Under the pieces are notes generated by a model. That model saw only the letters and a program-made list of their open reading frames with translations. It did no database searches and was not told the DNA's origin. Of a stretch of 64,000 bases of DNA, positions 18,569-26,771 are shown piece by piece (within the stretch, counting starts at the first letter, position 1; each line of letters starts with the position of its first letter). The position numbers and the translations under genes were made by a program. Origin of the DNA: a virus; IMG/VR virus record IMGVR_UViG_3300030419_005367, positions 1 through 64,000 of that record; one strand, given 5' to 3'.

Positions 18569-18594
18569 ACAAAATCGTGACTATACTATATAAT
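18566..18594 (+). promoter_or_regulatory. Sigma-70-like promoter TTAACA-17-TATAAT
   Basis: The -35 at 18566-18571 overlaps the end of the terminator T-tract; the perfect -10 is at 18589-18594. The predicted transcription start (about 18601) is two bases before ATG 18603, and no Shine-Dalgarno sequence is seen. An overlapping TTGCTT-16-TATACT (18560-18587) is an alternative. Confidence 0.55.
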
Positions 18595-18602
18595 AATATA
18601 CA

Positions 18603-19007
18603 ATGAAGAAACACGACGACCCAAACTATGTTGCAAAGGTTGAAAAAGCCATTGCACAAAAATACGGCAAGGAAGCGATTCAACATCCGCGCTCCGACTG
18701 GTCGGACGAAAAAGAGAAAGATTATTTAGAGCAACTCAAGAAGCTGGCCGAGAAGGAAGCAAAGAGCGCCGATAAAACTGAAAAGGTTGAGAAGTCCGGG
18801 TTTTTAATCAGTAAAAAACTACTTAATAAAAGAAGTGAGAGGGACTGTCCTGTTTGTGGAGTTTACTCTTTCAAAAGTAAAGATGATCTTTATATGAACA
18901 AGTACGAATGTTGTTGGGAATGCTACATTCAATATGTTGATGGTAGAGAAGAGAGATGGAAAACTGGCTGGAGACCAAATAATGAAAATCACAAAAGCGA
19001 GACTTAA
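18603..19007 (+). CDS. Zinc-ribbon-like protein of unknown function
   Basis: A 134-residue protein. The N-terminal half is charged and helical (Lys/Glu-rich). The C-terminal half has paired cysteines: RDCPVCGVYSF near residue 80 and YECCWECYIQYVDG near 100-110, a probable zinc site. HNH nucleases often have such Cys pairs, but the His/Asn catalytic part is not evident. It opens the head module upstream of terminase. The start lacks a Shine-Dalgarno sequence and may be leaderless. Confidence 0.7.
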   Translation: MKKHDDPNYVAKVEKAIAQKYGKEAIQHPRSDWSDEKEKDYLEQLKKLAEKEAKSADKTEKVEKSGFLISKKLLNKRSERDCPVCGVYSFKSKDDLYMNKYECCWECYIQYVDGREERWKTGWRPNNENHKSET

Positions 19008-19506
19008 AGAACTTATTACAGAAGAAGTTAGATCAATTCAAGGACAAGACCTTTCTAATGAGTCTGCCTATGCTGATATTTTGAACCATATTGTGCCGAT
19101 CATTCGTCAGGCCCTAGGGCCAGATGCTAATCTTTATAAGGTTTTGACTGGTATGGCCGAAATGTATGCCAGAGAAGAGTGGAGTCCTGATTCCCTTAAT
19201 GAAGATGGGCACGTTGATGTATCCTCTGCCCGCAGAAAACTAAAGACATCTATTGAGGATGCAATGCAGATTTTACAAGCTCTAGAGGCGATGCCAGAGG
19301 AGGGTGACCTACCTAGCTGGTGGATGAGTAAGCTTACGCTTTCAGCAGACTATCTAAATAAAACAAGAGATTATTTGCTGATCCAAGAGGGCAAGGAAAA
19401 TGAAAACAACCCATGGGCTATTTGCACAGCTTCAGTCGGAAGAGAAGACGAAGACAAGTATGAGAGTTGTGTGAAGAGTGTTAAGAAACAAAACAAGAAG
19501 AAATAA
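18982..19506 (+). CDS. Conserved head-module protein, unknown
   Basis: A 174-residue protein starting MKITKARLKELITEEV, a start pattern common in marine phage proteins. I chose ATG 18982, with GGAGA at 18970-18974, over the upstream in-frame ATG at 18934 that lies deep in the previous gene. It overlaps that gene by 26 bases. The C-terminus has NPWAICTASVGREDEDKYES with a late Cys, a motif I have seen at the ends of phage structural proteins. It could be the small terminase subunit by position, but nothing in the sequence proves this. Confidence 0.7.
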   Translation: MKITKARLKELITEEVRSIQGQDLSNESAYADILNHIVPIIRQALGPDANLYKVLTGMAEMYAREEWSPDSLNEDGHVDVSSARRKLKTSIEDAMQILQALEAMPEEGDLPSWWMSKLTLSADYLNKTRDYLLIQEGKENENNPWAICTASVGREDEDKYESCVKSVKKQNKKK

Positions 19507-19530
19507 ACTTAGTGTTTGCGAAAGCACAAA

Positions 19531-19539
19531 ACTATTTAT
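19531..19539 (+). promoter_or_regulatory. Candidate late promoter box ACTATTTAT
   Basis: The box lies 35 bases before ATG 19566 and would drive the terminase and portal operon. Confidence 0.55.
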
Positions 19540-19565
19540 TAGGCAACATTTCTAGGAGAATTTAA

Positions 19566-20084
19566 ATGGCAACAGTAATGGACATTATTAAAGGTATTTC
19601 ACAGGCAGCCGCAAATGCTTACGACGGCGCTCATGATGCAAGAACCGCAGCCGATGGCGAAGCTCGCACAGCCGGCCTTAAAAGAGAGCAGGGCGACATG
19701 AATCTCGAAGCAAGAGTTTTGGATGGCTTCAACGTAAGGTTCCACGGTGATCGTCTTTCCATTCACTATCACGGTGGCTGCAAACTGAAAGAAACCCACA
19801 ATAGAAGTGAGTTTGAAAACGGAATTAATCAACACCTTGCCGACGTTGTTAAATATCTTAAAAAAGAATACAAAAAGATCACAGGAAACACTCTGACCCT
19901 TACACAGGAAGGTGACTCGGATATCTTGGTTCAGTACATCAGTCGCGTCCGTTGCGACGTTCAGGCTTCTTGTATGTACAAGATTGGCGGAATGAAGGGG
20001 GTCCTTGATGCAAAAGAGCCTTCTTCTGAAGAACGTCTAGATGATGCAATTAAAAATTGGTTGAAACTCGGCAAGGGTGGGTAA
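19566..20084 (+). CDS. Conserved protein upstream of terminase, unknown
   Basis: A 172-residue protein starting MATVMDIIKGISQAAANAYDGAHDA, with an Ala-rich helical N-terminus and an alpha/beta middle (FNVRFHGDRLSIHYHG ... HLADVVKYLKKEYKKITG). TAGGAGAA at 19553-19560 supports the start. It sits 8 bases before terminase and under a late box, so a head or packaging component is likely. Small-terminase identity is possible but unsupported by a helix-turn-helix. Confidence 0.7.
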   Translation: MATVMDIIKGISQAAANAYDGAHDARTAADGEARTAGLKREQGDMNLEARVLDGFNVRFHGDRLSIHYHGGCKLKETHNRSEFENGINQHLADVVKYLKKEYKKITGNTLTLTQEGDSDILVQYISRVRCDVQASCMYKIGGMKGVLDAKEPSSEERLDDAIKNWLKLGKGG

Positions 20085-20092
20085 GAAGGTGA

Positions 20093-21679
20093 ATGGGACA
20101 CCAACTCACAAAGAAAGAGATCACAAGAGAAATTCTCAAGTGTGGTAAAGACCCCGTTTATTTCATCAACAATTATGCAAAGATTTCCCACCCGATGCAC
20201 GGGCTGGTACCTTTTAAGCTTTATGATTATCAGGCTGATCTAGTCGAAGACTTTAACGATTACCGCTTTAACATTATCCTTAAGGCTCGACAACTTGGTA
20301 TTTCTACGGTAACTGCTGCATACATTGCTTGGCTGATGATGTTTCACCGCGACAAGAACATTCTTGTTATGGCAACAAAGTTTGGAACAGCAGGAAACTT
20401 AGTTAAGAAAGTAAAAGCTATTGTAAAAAATCTACCATCTTGGGTTAGGATTGCAAATGTTTCCATCGACAACAGAACTTCTTTTGAGCTTTCTAACGGA
20501 TCTCAGATTAAAGCATCTTCAACCTCTGGCGATGCTGGTCGTTCCGAAGCGCTGTCTCTTCTTGTAATTGACGAGGCTGCCCACGTTGATGGCCTTGAAG
20601 AGTTATGGACAGGTCTTTATCCTACATTGTCCACAGGTGGTCGCTGCATCGCCCTTTCAACCCCAAACGGTGTCGGAAACTGGTTTCACAAGAGCTACAC
20701 AGATTCAGAAAGCCAGCAAAATGATTTTCACCCAACTCTTTTAATGTGGGATGTACACCCAGATCGTGATCAAGAATGGTTTGAACATGAGACAAGAAAT
20801 ATGTCTCGTCGCCAGATTGCACAAGAGTTGGAATGCAACTTCAATACTTCTGGTGAAACAGTAATCCATCCGGAAGACATTAATCGCATGCTAGAGGATG
20901 TTTGCGAGCCAAAATATAGAACCGGCTTTGATAGAAATTTTTGGATTTGGGAAAGTTATCTTCCGGAATGCACTTATCTATTATCTGCCGACGTTGCGAG
21001 AGGTGATGGTAAAGATCATTCTGTTTTTCATATATTTAAATTAGATACAATGGAGATCGTGGCTGAGTACCAAGGAAAGGTAGCACCAGATGTTTTCTCT
21101 CAAATTATTGCAGACGCCGGAGGCGAATATGGAAATTGCTTAGCTGTTGTCGAAAACAACACAGTGGGCTTCGCAGTTTTAGATAAATTAAAAGAAAAAG
21201 ATTACCCAAACATTTATTATTCAATTAAATCAAGTCACCAGTATGTAGACCAACTCGAAGCTGAACATAACAGTTCTGCAGTGGCGGGATTTACAACATC
21301 TCTAAAAACACGCCCAATGATCGTGGCTAAAATGGAAGAGTTCGTAAGAAACAGACTAGTTAAGGTGTATTCTTCCAGACTTCTAAACGAATTTAAAACA
21401 TTTATTTGGAATAATGGACGCCCGCAGGCAATGCGTAGCTATCATGATGATTTAATTATGGCTTTTGCAATTGGTTGTTGGGTGAAGGATACTGCATTCG
21501 CCGAGGCGCAAAGAGACGTGCAATATCAAAAAGCAATCTTAAATTCTATGAAGAAAAGTGATAGTATAATGAATACAACTATTCCGGGCATGCAAGGGTA
21601 TAGACCCACGAATAGTTCGGAAAAAGCAAAAACAGAGACCGAAAAGAATAAAGACTTTATGTGGCTCTTTAAAGGATAA
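20093..21679 (+). CDS. Terminase large subunit (gp17-like)
   Basis: A 528-residue DNA-packaging motor. The ATPase has a deviant Walker A KARQLGIST at 64-72, Walker B LLVIDEAAHVD with D160-E161, and the coupling motif STPNGVGNWF at 189-198. The C-terminal RNase H-like nuclease has LSADVARGDGKDHS with D300, and YHDDLIMAF near 450 with the late acidic pair. Length fits the T4 gp17 family. The portal gene follows after 5 bases, the classic packaging pair. Confidence 0.95.
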   Translation: MGHQLTKKEITREILKCGKDPVYFINNYAKISHPMHGLVPFKLYDYQADLVEDFNDYRFNIILKARQLGISTVTAAYIAWLMMFHRDKNILVMATKFGTAGNLVKKVKAIVKNLPSWVRIANVSIDNRTSFELSNGSQIKASSTSGDAGRSEALSLLVIDEAAHVDGLEELWTGLYPTLSTGGRCIALSTPNGVGNWFHKSYTDSESQQNDFHPTLLMWDVHPDRDQEWFEHETRNMSRRQIAQELECNFNTSGETVIHPEDINRMLEDVCEPKYRTGFDRNFWIWESYLPECTYLLSADVARGDGKDHSVFHIFKLDTMEIVAEYQGKVAPDVFSQIIADAGGEYGNCLAVVENNTVGFAVLDKLKEKDYPNIYYSIKSSHQYVDQLEAEHNSSAVAGFTTSLKTRPMIVAKMEEFVRNRLVKVYSSRLLNEFKTFIWNNGRPQAMRSYHDDLIMAFAIGCWVKDTAFAEAQRDVQYQKAILNSMKKSDSIMNTTIPGMQGYRPTNSSEKAKTETEKNKDFMWLFKG

Positions 21680-21684
21680 AACAA

Positions 21685-23634
21685 ATGGCAGGCAAATACG
21701 GAAGAAAAGGAAGCAATCCTAGAAATCAAGATTCTAAACTGTTTAAACAGTTAACCAGATTATTTTCTGGACCAATTGTAAACTATAGAAAGCAGATCCC
21801 GAGAAAAAACAAAAGACGTCATTTAGATAAACATCAGTTTAAATCAGCGTCTGGAAAGCAATTTAAGAAAGTCGCATATGATCCGTTTGAGAATTTATCT
21901 TCAATGCTGCTTCAGAATCAGGGCCGTGTCGAAAGATATAGTGACTTTGATCAAATGGAGTATGAGCCAATCATCGCCTCAGCTTTGGATATTTATGCAG
22001 ATGAAATGACAACCTCTTCTGATTTACAACCATTGCTTTCAATTAAGTGTCCTAATGAGGAAATCAAAGCCATCTTGAATAGTTTGTACCACCAAGTTCT
22101 TAATATTGAATTTAATCTTTTTGGTTGGTGTCGCTCAATGTGTAAGTTTGGCGATCTTTTTCTTTATTTGGATATTGATGAAACACTGGGTATTCAAAAT
22201 TGTATTGGCTTACCATCTCACGAAGTCGAAAGACTTGAAGGCGAAGATAAAACAAATCCAAATTACGTACAATATCAATGGAACTCTGGCGGTTTAACAT
22301 TCGAGAACTGGCAGGTTGCCCATTTTCGCATTCTTGGAAACGACAAGTATGCCCCTTATGGAACATCTGTTTTAGAAGCATCACGGCGTATCTTTAGACA
22401 GCTTGTCTTACTCGAAGATGCAGTAATGGCTTATCGCATTGTTCGCTCACCAGAAAGGCGTGTATTTTATATCGATGTAGGTGGAGTTGCACCAGAGGAC
22501 GTGGAACAATATATGCAAAAGGTTATGACTCAGATGAAACGTAATCAGATTGTAGACTCTACGACCGGTCGAGTTGATCTTCGCTACAACCCGTTGAGTA
22601 TTGAGGAAGATTACTTTGTTCCAACAAGAGGAAACACATCTTCTAGAATTGAGAACCTCCCGGGAGGTGCATACTCTGGTGATATTGATGATGTTAAATA
22701 TTTGAAAGATAAGCTCTTTGCAGCACTTAAAGTCCCTCAAGCTTATTTGTTTAGAGGAGAAGGTGCAGAAGAAGACAAAACAACTCTTGCTCAAAAAGAT
22801 ATTCGTTTTGCTAGAACAATTCAAAGACTACAGAGATCAGTTGTTGCAGAGTTAGAAAAGATTGGAATTATCCATCTTTATACTTTAGGTTATAGGCACG
22901 AGGACCTTGTTTCATTTAAACTGTTCTTAAACAACCCATCTAAGATTGCGGAACTTCAAGAGCTTGAGCACTGGAGAACTAAGTTTGATACCGCCGGCGC
23001 GGCCACTGAAGGTTATTTCTCAAAGCGTTGGGTGGCTGAACACATCTTCAACCTTTCTGAAGAGGAGTTTGTCCGTAATCAAAGAGAAATGTTCTATGAT
23101 CGCAAGTTTGAAGCAATGCTTGAAGCTGAATCTGAAGCCGGCCTTGAAGCCGCCGCTGGAGATCTGGGCGATCTTGGTGCTGATGAAGACCTTGGTGGTG
23201 AAGATCTTGATGCCGGAGATCTCGAAGCAGATCTCGGAGATGAGCTTGGTGGCGAAGAATTGGGAGCGGAAGAAGAAGACGAAGGCGTACTTTTAGCCGA
23301 GCCCGGAAAACGAAATGAGTATACCAAGTCGGGATGGAAAGGTGCGACATATACAAAGGTTGAAGACACTCGCGGAGATCGCCGATCTCGCGGAGCTAGA
23401 TACCGAAGCAACATTTCCAAAGGTGGCGATTCTGTTGGCCGTAATACAAGAAGGAATACTTTTAAAGGATACTCTGAATTATCTAGTTTGGCAAACCTTA
23501 CTTATGAGCAGAAAGATACTACTTATAATGACGGTGAGGAAAGAAGACTTTTTGAAGTTAAGACCGCTGTAAAAAATCTAATTACTGAATTAGAGAAAAA
23601 GGATTTAAAAAAGGATGACAAAGTTGAAGCATAA
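21685..23634 (+). CDS. Portal protein (gp20-like)
   Basis: A 649-residue portal that forms the head vertex for DNA entry and the neck. The N-terminal third has the family pattern YEPIIASALDIYADEMTT, with LFGWCRSMCKFGDLFLYLD after it. The middle has QAYLFRGEGAEEDKTTLAQKD near residue 350. An unusual acidic Gly/Leu/Asp stretch at ~470-535 (GDLGDLGADEDLGGEDLDAG) precedes a basic, Gly-rich tail. The portal is longer than T4 gp20 (524 residues). The last 20 bases overlap the next gene. Confidence 0.93.
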   Translation: MAGKYGRKGSNPRNQDSKLFKQLTRLFSGPIVNYRKQIPRKNKRRHLDKHQFKSASGKQFKKVAYDPFENLSSMLLQNQGRVERYSDFDQMEYEPIIASALDIYADEMTTSSDLQPLLSIKCPNEEIKAILNSLYHQVLNIEFNLFGWCRSMCKFGDLFLYLDIDETLGIQNCIGLPSHEVERLEGEDKTNPNYVQYQWNSGGLTFENWQVAHFRILGNDKYAPYGTSVLEASRRIFRQLVLLEDAVMAYRIVRSPERRVFYIDVGGVAPEDVEQYMQKVMTQMKRNQIVDSTTGRVDLRYNPLSIEEDYFVPTRGNTSSRIENLPGGAYSGDIDDVKYLKDKLFAALKVPQAYLFRGEGAEEDKTTLAQKDIRFARTIQRLQRSVVAELEKIGIIHLYTLGYRHEDLVSFKLFLNNPSKIAELQELEHWRTKFDTAGAATEGYFSKRWVAEHIFNLSEEEFVRNQREMFYDRKFEAMLEAESEAGLEAAAGDLGDLGADEDLGGEDLDAGDLEADLGDELGGEELGAEEEDEGVLLAEPGKRNEYTKSGWKGATYTKVEDTRGDRRSRGARYRSNISKGGDSVGRNTRRNTFKGYSELSSLANLTYEQKDTTYNDGEERRLFEVKTAVKNLITELEKKDLKKDDKVEA

Positions 23635-24448
23635 TAAGAAAAGAAATACCGCTTTTCTTTACGAGACCCTCGTTAGAGAACTTACTAAATCTATTGTAAA
23701 AAAGAACAATGAGCGTAAAGAAAAACTCATGGAAACAATTAAAGAATTTTTTAGCAAGGATAAGCTTCTTGCAAAAGAACTTGAGCTTTATAAATCGCTC
23801 TGCGAAACATATAGCATGGAGCCGCACGTTGCCGAGAAATTAATTTTTGAGATTAGAAAACAACACGGCAATTTGGACAAGAAAAAGATTTTTAATGAGC
23901 AAAGTTCTCTTATTAAGAAGATGAACCAGATCATTTCAAAAAATGCTTTTTCTAGTTTTGTTCCAAATTATAAAAGCCTTGCCACTGTCTATCAGATTTT
24001 TAACCAAGACACTCCAACAAAAGAAAGAGTTCTTTTAGAAAATAAAATGTTGAAGGCAATGACAACCAAGGCAAAAGAAATCATTCAGGAAATGAAGCCT
24101 ATTGATGACATTACTTTTAAAACATTTGCTGAAAAATTCAATACAGAATACTCAAGCCACCTTATTAGCGAGCAGAAAGATCTTTTAACAAAGTATATTT
24201 CTTCTTTTGTTGATAACGGCGTTGAGCTTAAAATCTTCTTAAACGAGGAACTGGGGAGACTGAAAAAGGTCGTTACCGAGTCTATGACAATGGAAGAGAT
24301 CAAGGCCGACGAAGAGATGAGCGATAAAACAAAAAAGGTTTTGGAGATTATCGACGATTTCAGAAACCATAAGATCGGAAAGGAACTTATTGAAAAAGTT
24401 CTTAAAATTCAAAATCTAGTAAGAGAGATCGAAACGGATGTCAATTGA
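23615..24448 (+). CDS. Helical head-module protein, unknown
   Basis: A 277-residue, Lys/Glu-rich, almost wholly helical protein starting MTKLKHNKKRNTAFLYETL. No catalytic motif is seen. It begins 20 bases inside the portal gene and ends 11 bases inside the next. In T4 the portal is followed by small core proteins 67 and 68; this gene has the position but not the size. A prohead assembly role is a guess. Confidence 0.7.
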   Translation: MTKLKHNKKRNTAFLYETLVRELTKSIVKKNNERKEKLMETIKEFFSKDKLLAKELELYKSLCETYSMEPHVAEKLIFEIRKQHGNLDKKKIFNEQSSLIKKMNQIISKNAFSSFVPNYKSLATVYQIFNQDTPTKERVLLENKMLKAMTTKAKEIIQEMKPIDDITFKTFAEKFNTEYSSHLISEQKDLLTKYISSFVDNGVELKIFLNEELGRLKKVVTESMTMEEIKADEEMSDKTKKVLEIIDDFRNHKIGKELIEKVLKIQNLVREIETDVN

Positions 24449-24992
24449 AATTAAAGTAGGTTCAGGTGAGGTAGCAGAAGAGGAAAAGCCAGTTCAGGCT
24501 TCTATGTCCTTGAACGCTCGCAAGTCTCTTGATGGCAACATTATGATATTTGATCACGAAGAGATCGACATCGTTGTAATGCCTAAAGAAAACAAAGTTA
24601 TTGCATTTCCGAAAGATCTTATGCAAGATACTGTTTATGCCGCACAAGATAGACTTTTCTACCACTTGACAAAGAAAGGTATCGTATTACCAGAATCCGT
24701 CCGCGGAGGAAACGTTTATGGTTCACTAGAGGCAACGATAGCCACGCCAATTCAAGAAGATGTTTCCGGAGTTCAGTCGGCAGTTTTCTCGATTGGTAAG
24801 TTTATTTTGGAAGAGAAGCCTTATTTTGAGACATATAAGCAATATGAGGAAGATGCTTCCGAAGAGCTTACAGATCCGGATGAAGACGCCTCAACAGAGC
24901 TTGGCGAGGTACCTCACGAAGAAGAGAAAGGTTCTTTACGAAAGGGTTGGATCCGCGGCCCCTATGGTATGACCTATACATATCGTTACTAA
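24438..24992 (+). CDS. Head-module protein, unknown
   Basis: A 184-residue acidic protein. The N-terminal two thirds look like a small alpha/beta domain (IMIFDHEEIDIVVMPKENK). The C-terminal part is Glu/Asp-rich and ends in an Arg/Tyr tail (GWIRGPYGMTYTYRY). It overlaps the previous gene by 11 bases. Conserved by position among marine T4-like phages as far as I recall; no function is recognised. Confidence 0.7.
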   Translation: MSIEIKVGSGEVAEEEKPVQASMSLNARKSLDGNIMIFDHEEIDIVVMPKENKVIAFPKDLMQDTVYAAQDRLFYHLTKKGIVLPESVRGGNVYGSLEATIATPIQEDVSGVQSAVFSIGKFILEEKPYFETYKQYEEDASEELTDPDEDASTELGEVPHEEEKGSLRKGWIRGPYGMTYTYRY

Positions 24993-25000
24993 GAGGCTAT

Positions 25001-25309
25001 ATGGAATTACTTTATTTTATTCTATGTGCCTATGGTATAACTTCAATTATTGTCTATAGTCATATTGTTAAAGCTCCACGAGAATATCTTTCATCGAAAT
25101 CTGATTGGGTGTGTGAATTGCTTCATTGCTCAATGTGCACTGGCTTTTGGGTTGGAGTATTTCTATGTGGCGTAAACGGATTCACTGAACTATTTACATT
25201 TGACTATAATTTCATCAACTTTTTGCTTTTGGGATCGCTTAGTGCTGGCACTTCATACCTATTAAATGCTGTTGTTGATGATGATGGTATCAAAATTGGG
25301 AGTAAATAA
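25001..25309 (+). CDS. Small membrane protein with a Cys pair (DUF1360-like)
   Basis: A 102-residue protein with transmembrane segments at residues ~2-19, ~46-60 and ~74-93. A short loop holds LLHCSMCTGFWVGVF, a CxxC next to a membrane helix that resembles the DUF1360 pattern. I use ATG 25001 with AAGAGG at 24990-24995; an upstream in-frame start at 24947 would overlap the previous gene by 46 bases. An integral membrane protein inside a head operon is odd; its role is unknown. Confidence 0.7.
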   Translation: MELLYFILCAYGITSIIVYSHIVKAPREYLSSKSDWVCELLHCSMCTGFWVGVFLCGVNGFTELFTFDYNFINFLLLGSLSAGTSYLLNAVVDDDGIKIGSK

Positions 25310-25310
25310 A

Positions 25311-25379
25311 ATGAACACTGACGCCTTCACACTAAAATGGATGTTGCAACCAGTTAGACGTTGCTGCAAAGGATCGTGA
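25311..25379 (+). CDS. Possible 22-residue peptide before the protease gene
   Basis: ATG 25311 is preceded by GGGAG at 25298-25302. The peptide starts MNTDAFTLKWML and ends RRCCKGS. Its TGA is two bases before the protease ATG, and the protease Shine-Dalgarno sequence (AAAGGA, 25368-25373) lies inside it. It could be a coupled leader peptide, a tiny core protein or chance. Confidence 0.35.
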   Translation: MNTDAFTLKWMLQPVRRCCKGS

Positions 25380-25381
25380 CT

Positions 25382-25993
25382 ATGAGCAAGTATTTATTAA
25401 GAGAATTCTATGAGCTTTGCCCGAACGGCACTTGCGAAGATCTTCTTACAGAAGACGACAAGCGAATGATCCGTGAAAACGGAGCAATGTTCCTTACTGG
25501 TGTTATGCAAAGAGCAGATGCTCAAAATGGAAATGGGCGTGTTTACCCAAAGGGAATCTTGGAGAGAGAGATTGAGAATTATAAGAAGATCGTAAAGGAA
25601 CGCCGAGCACTTGGCGAGCTTGATCATCCAGACGATTCCGTCGTTAACCTTAAAAATGCCTCACATATGATCACAGATGTTTGGTGGGATGGCAATGACG
25701 TTATGGGAAAAGCACAAATTCTCAACACTCCTTCTGGCCAAGTCCTTAAAGAACTTGTGAATGCCGGCGTAAAGCTAGGCATTTCATCTCGCGGCCTAGG
25801 CTCAGTTAGCGAACAAATGGGCAAAACAATCGTTGAAGACGATTTTCAGCTTATTTGCTTTGATTTTGTATCTGAGCCCTCAACCTCTGGTGCATTTATG
25901 ATGACCGAGGGTAAAGACATTAACTTAGACAAGGTATTTACAAAAGCCGATAAGATTAATCGCGCTTTAAACGAAATTCTAAAAGGAAAATAA
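25382..25993 (+). CDS. Prohead maturation protease (gp21-like)
   Basis: A 203-residue serine protease of the herpesvirus/T4 prohead type, with catalytic His82 in LGELDHP and Ser135 or Ser136 in LGISSRGLG. It would cut the scaffold and the capsid precursor inside the prohead. Start ATG 25382 (MSKYLLREFYEL) follows AAAGGA at 25368-25373; TTG 25361 is less likely. Position between portal and scaffold matches T4 gene order. Confidence 0.9.
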   Translation: MSKYLLREFYELCPNGTCEDLLTEDDKRMIRENGAMFLTGVMQRADAQNGNGRVYPKGILEREIENYKKIVKERRALGELDHPDDSVVNLKNASHMITDVWWDGNDVMGKAQILNTPSGQVLKELVNAGVKLGISSRGLGSVSEQMGKTIVEDDFQLICFDFVSEPSTSGAFMMTEGKDINLDKVFTKADKINRALNEILKGK

Positions 25994-25995
25994 AA

Positions 25996-26097
25996 ATGAA
26001 AAACCTACTTCACAAACTTGTAAACTTACTTAACAGCAGTCATTGTTGTTGCTGCTGTGGATGTTGCACATGTGCCACTTGCGCAGGGAAGTGCTAA
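25996..26097 (+). CDS. 33-residue cysteine-rich microprotein
   Basis: ATG 25996 to TAA 26095-26097 encodes MKNLLHKLVNLLNSSH followed by a tail with ten Cys in its last 17 residues (CCCCCGCC, TC, TC, then GKC). AAAAGGAAAA at 25981-25990 is a fair ribosome site. It lies 2 bases after the protease gene and directly abuts the next gene's ATG at 26098. The N-terminal part could be an amphipathic helix. The tail suggests metal binding or palmitoylation-like modification. No known family is recognised. Confidence 0.7.
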   Translation: MKNLLHKLVNLLNSSHCCCCCGCCTCATCAGKC

Positions 26098-26529
26098 ATG
26101 AAAAAAGCGGATTTAAAAAAAGTTTTAAAACCACTTGTTAAAGAATGTATTCAAGAAGCCCTCCTCGAAGAGGGTTTATTGTCTAACGTTATTTCTGAAG
26201 TCGTAAAAGGTCTGAGCGTTCAACCTCTTGTTGAACAGGTCCAGCCAAAACAATCTCAAGCTGAAATTACAGAACAAAAGATTATCGACGAGGAAACACA
26301 AAAAAGAAAACAAAAGATTAATGAAACTAGAAAGCAAATGTTAGATGCAATCGGAAAGGATTCTTACAATGGGATCGATCTTTTCGAAGGCACAGATCCG
26401 ATGAGAGAGTCAAGCAACCCACACAGCCCACTCGCAAATACCGACCCCAGAGATTCTGGAGTCGACATTTCCAGTCTGATGGGCAATAAAAAAGTGTGGA
26501 AAGCCTTAGCAGGAAATTCAAATGAGTAA
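26098..26529 (+). CDS. Head-module protein with a scaffold-like C-terminal tail
   Basis: A 143-residue protein. The N-terminal 35 residues are helical (MKKADLKKVLKPLVKECIQEALLEEG), the middle is charged, and the C-terminus is KKVWKALAGNSNE. The scaffold at 27803 ends RWKALAGIDKK, so both share a terminal WKALAG. This suggests a prohead core protein that docks on the same partner as the scaffold. It overlaps the S21 gene by 8 bases. Confidence 0.75.
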   Translation: MKKADLKKVLKPLVKECIQEALLEEGLLSNVISEVVKGLSVQPLVEQVQPKQSQAEITEQKIIDEETQKRKQKINETRKQMLDAIGKDSYNGIDLFEGTDPMRESSNPHSPLANTDPRDSGVDISSLMGNKKVWKALAGNSNE

Positions 26530-26743
26530 TAAACACCCAATTAATGTAGAAACAAAGCCGAAACCAAATGAGTCTATTGAGCGTACTTTAAAGAGATTCT
26601 CAAGAAAGGTAAAAAAAGAGGGAATTTTGGATCAACTCCGCGAACGTTCTCGTTTTGAAAAACCCTCTGACAAGAAGAGACGCCTAGCTAAGAAAAGAAA
26701 GGCAGTATTAAGAAGACTAAAACAGAAAGAGCAAACTAGTTAA
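26522..26743 (+). CDS. rpsU: Ribosomal protein bS21 homologue
   Basis: A 73-residue, strongly basic protein matching bS21 in length and pattern: NESIERTLKRFSRKVKKEGIL, then LRERSRFEKPSDKKRR and a Lys/Arg-rich helical tail. bS21 sits beside the anti-Shine-Dalgarno end of 16S rRNA and helps initiation. Phage-encoded bS21 is known in marine and huge phages and may bias host ribosomes to phage mRNA. Its location in the middle of a head operon, between a core-type protein and a virion gene pair, is notable. Confidence 0.88.
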   Translation: MSNKHPINVETKPKPNESIERTLKRFSRKVKKEGILDQLRERSRFEKPSDKKRRLAKKRKAVLRRLKQKEQTS

Positions 26744-26771
26744 ATCATAAAGGATTCTGAGGAGATAGATA

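Noticed and set aside
25189-25197. ACTATTTAC inside the small membrane protein gene as a promoter for the protease.
   Set aside because: It lies 193 bases from the protease start and inside codons for LFT; kept only as a weak possibility.
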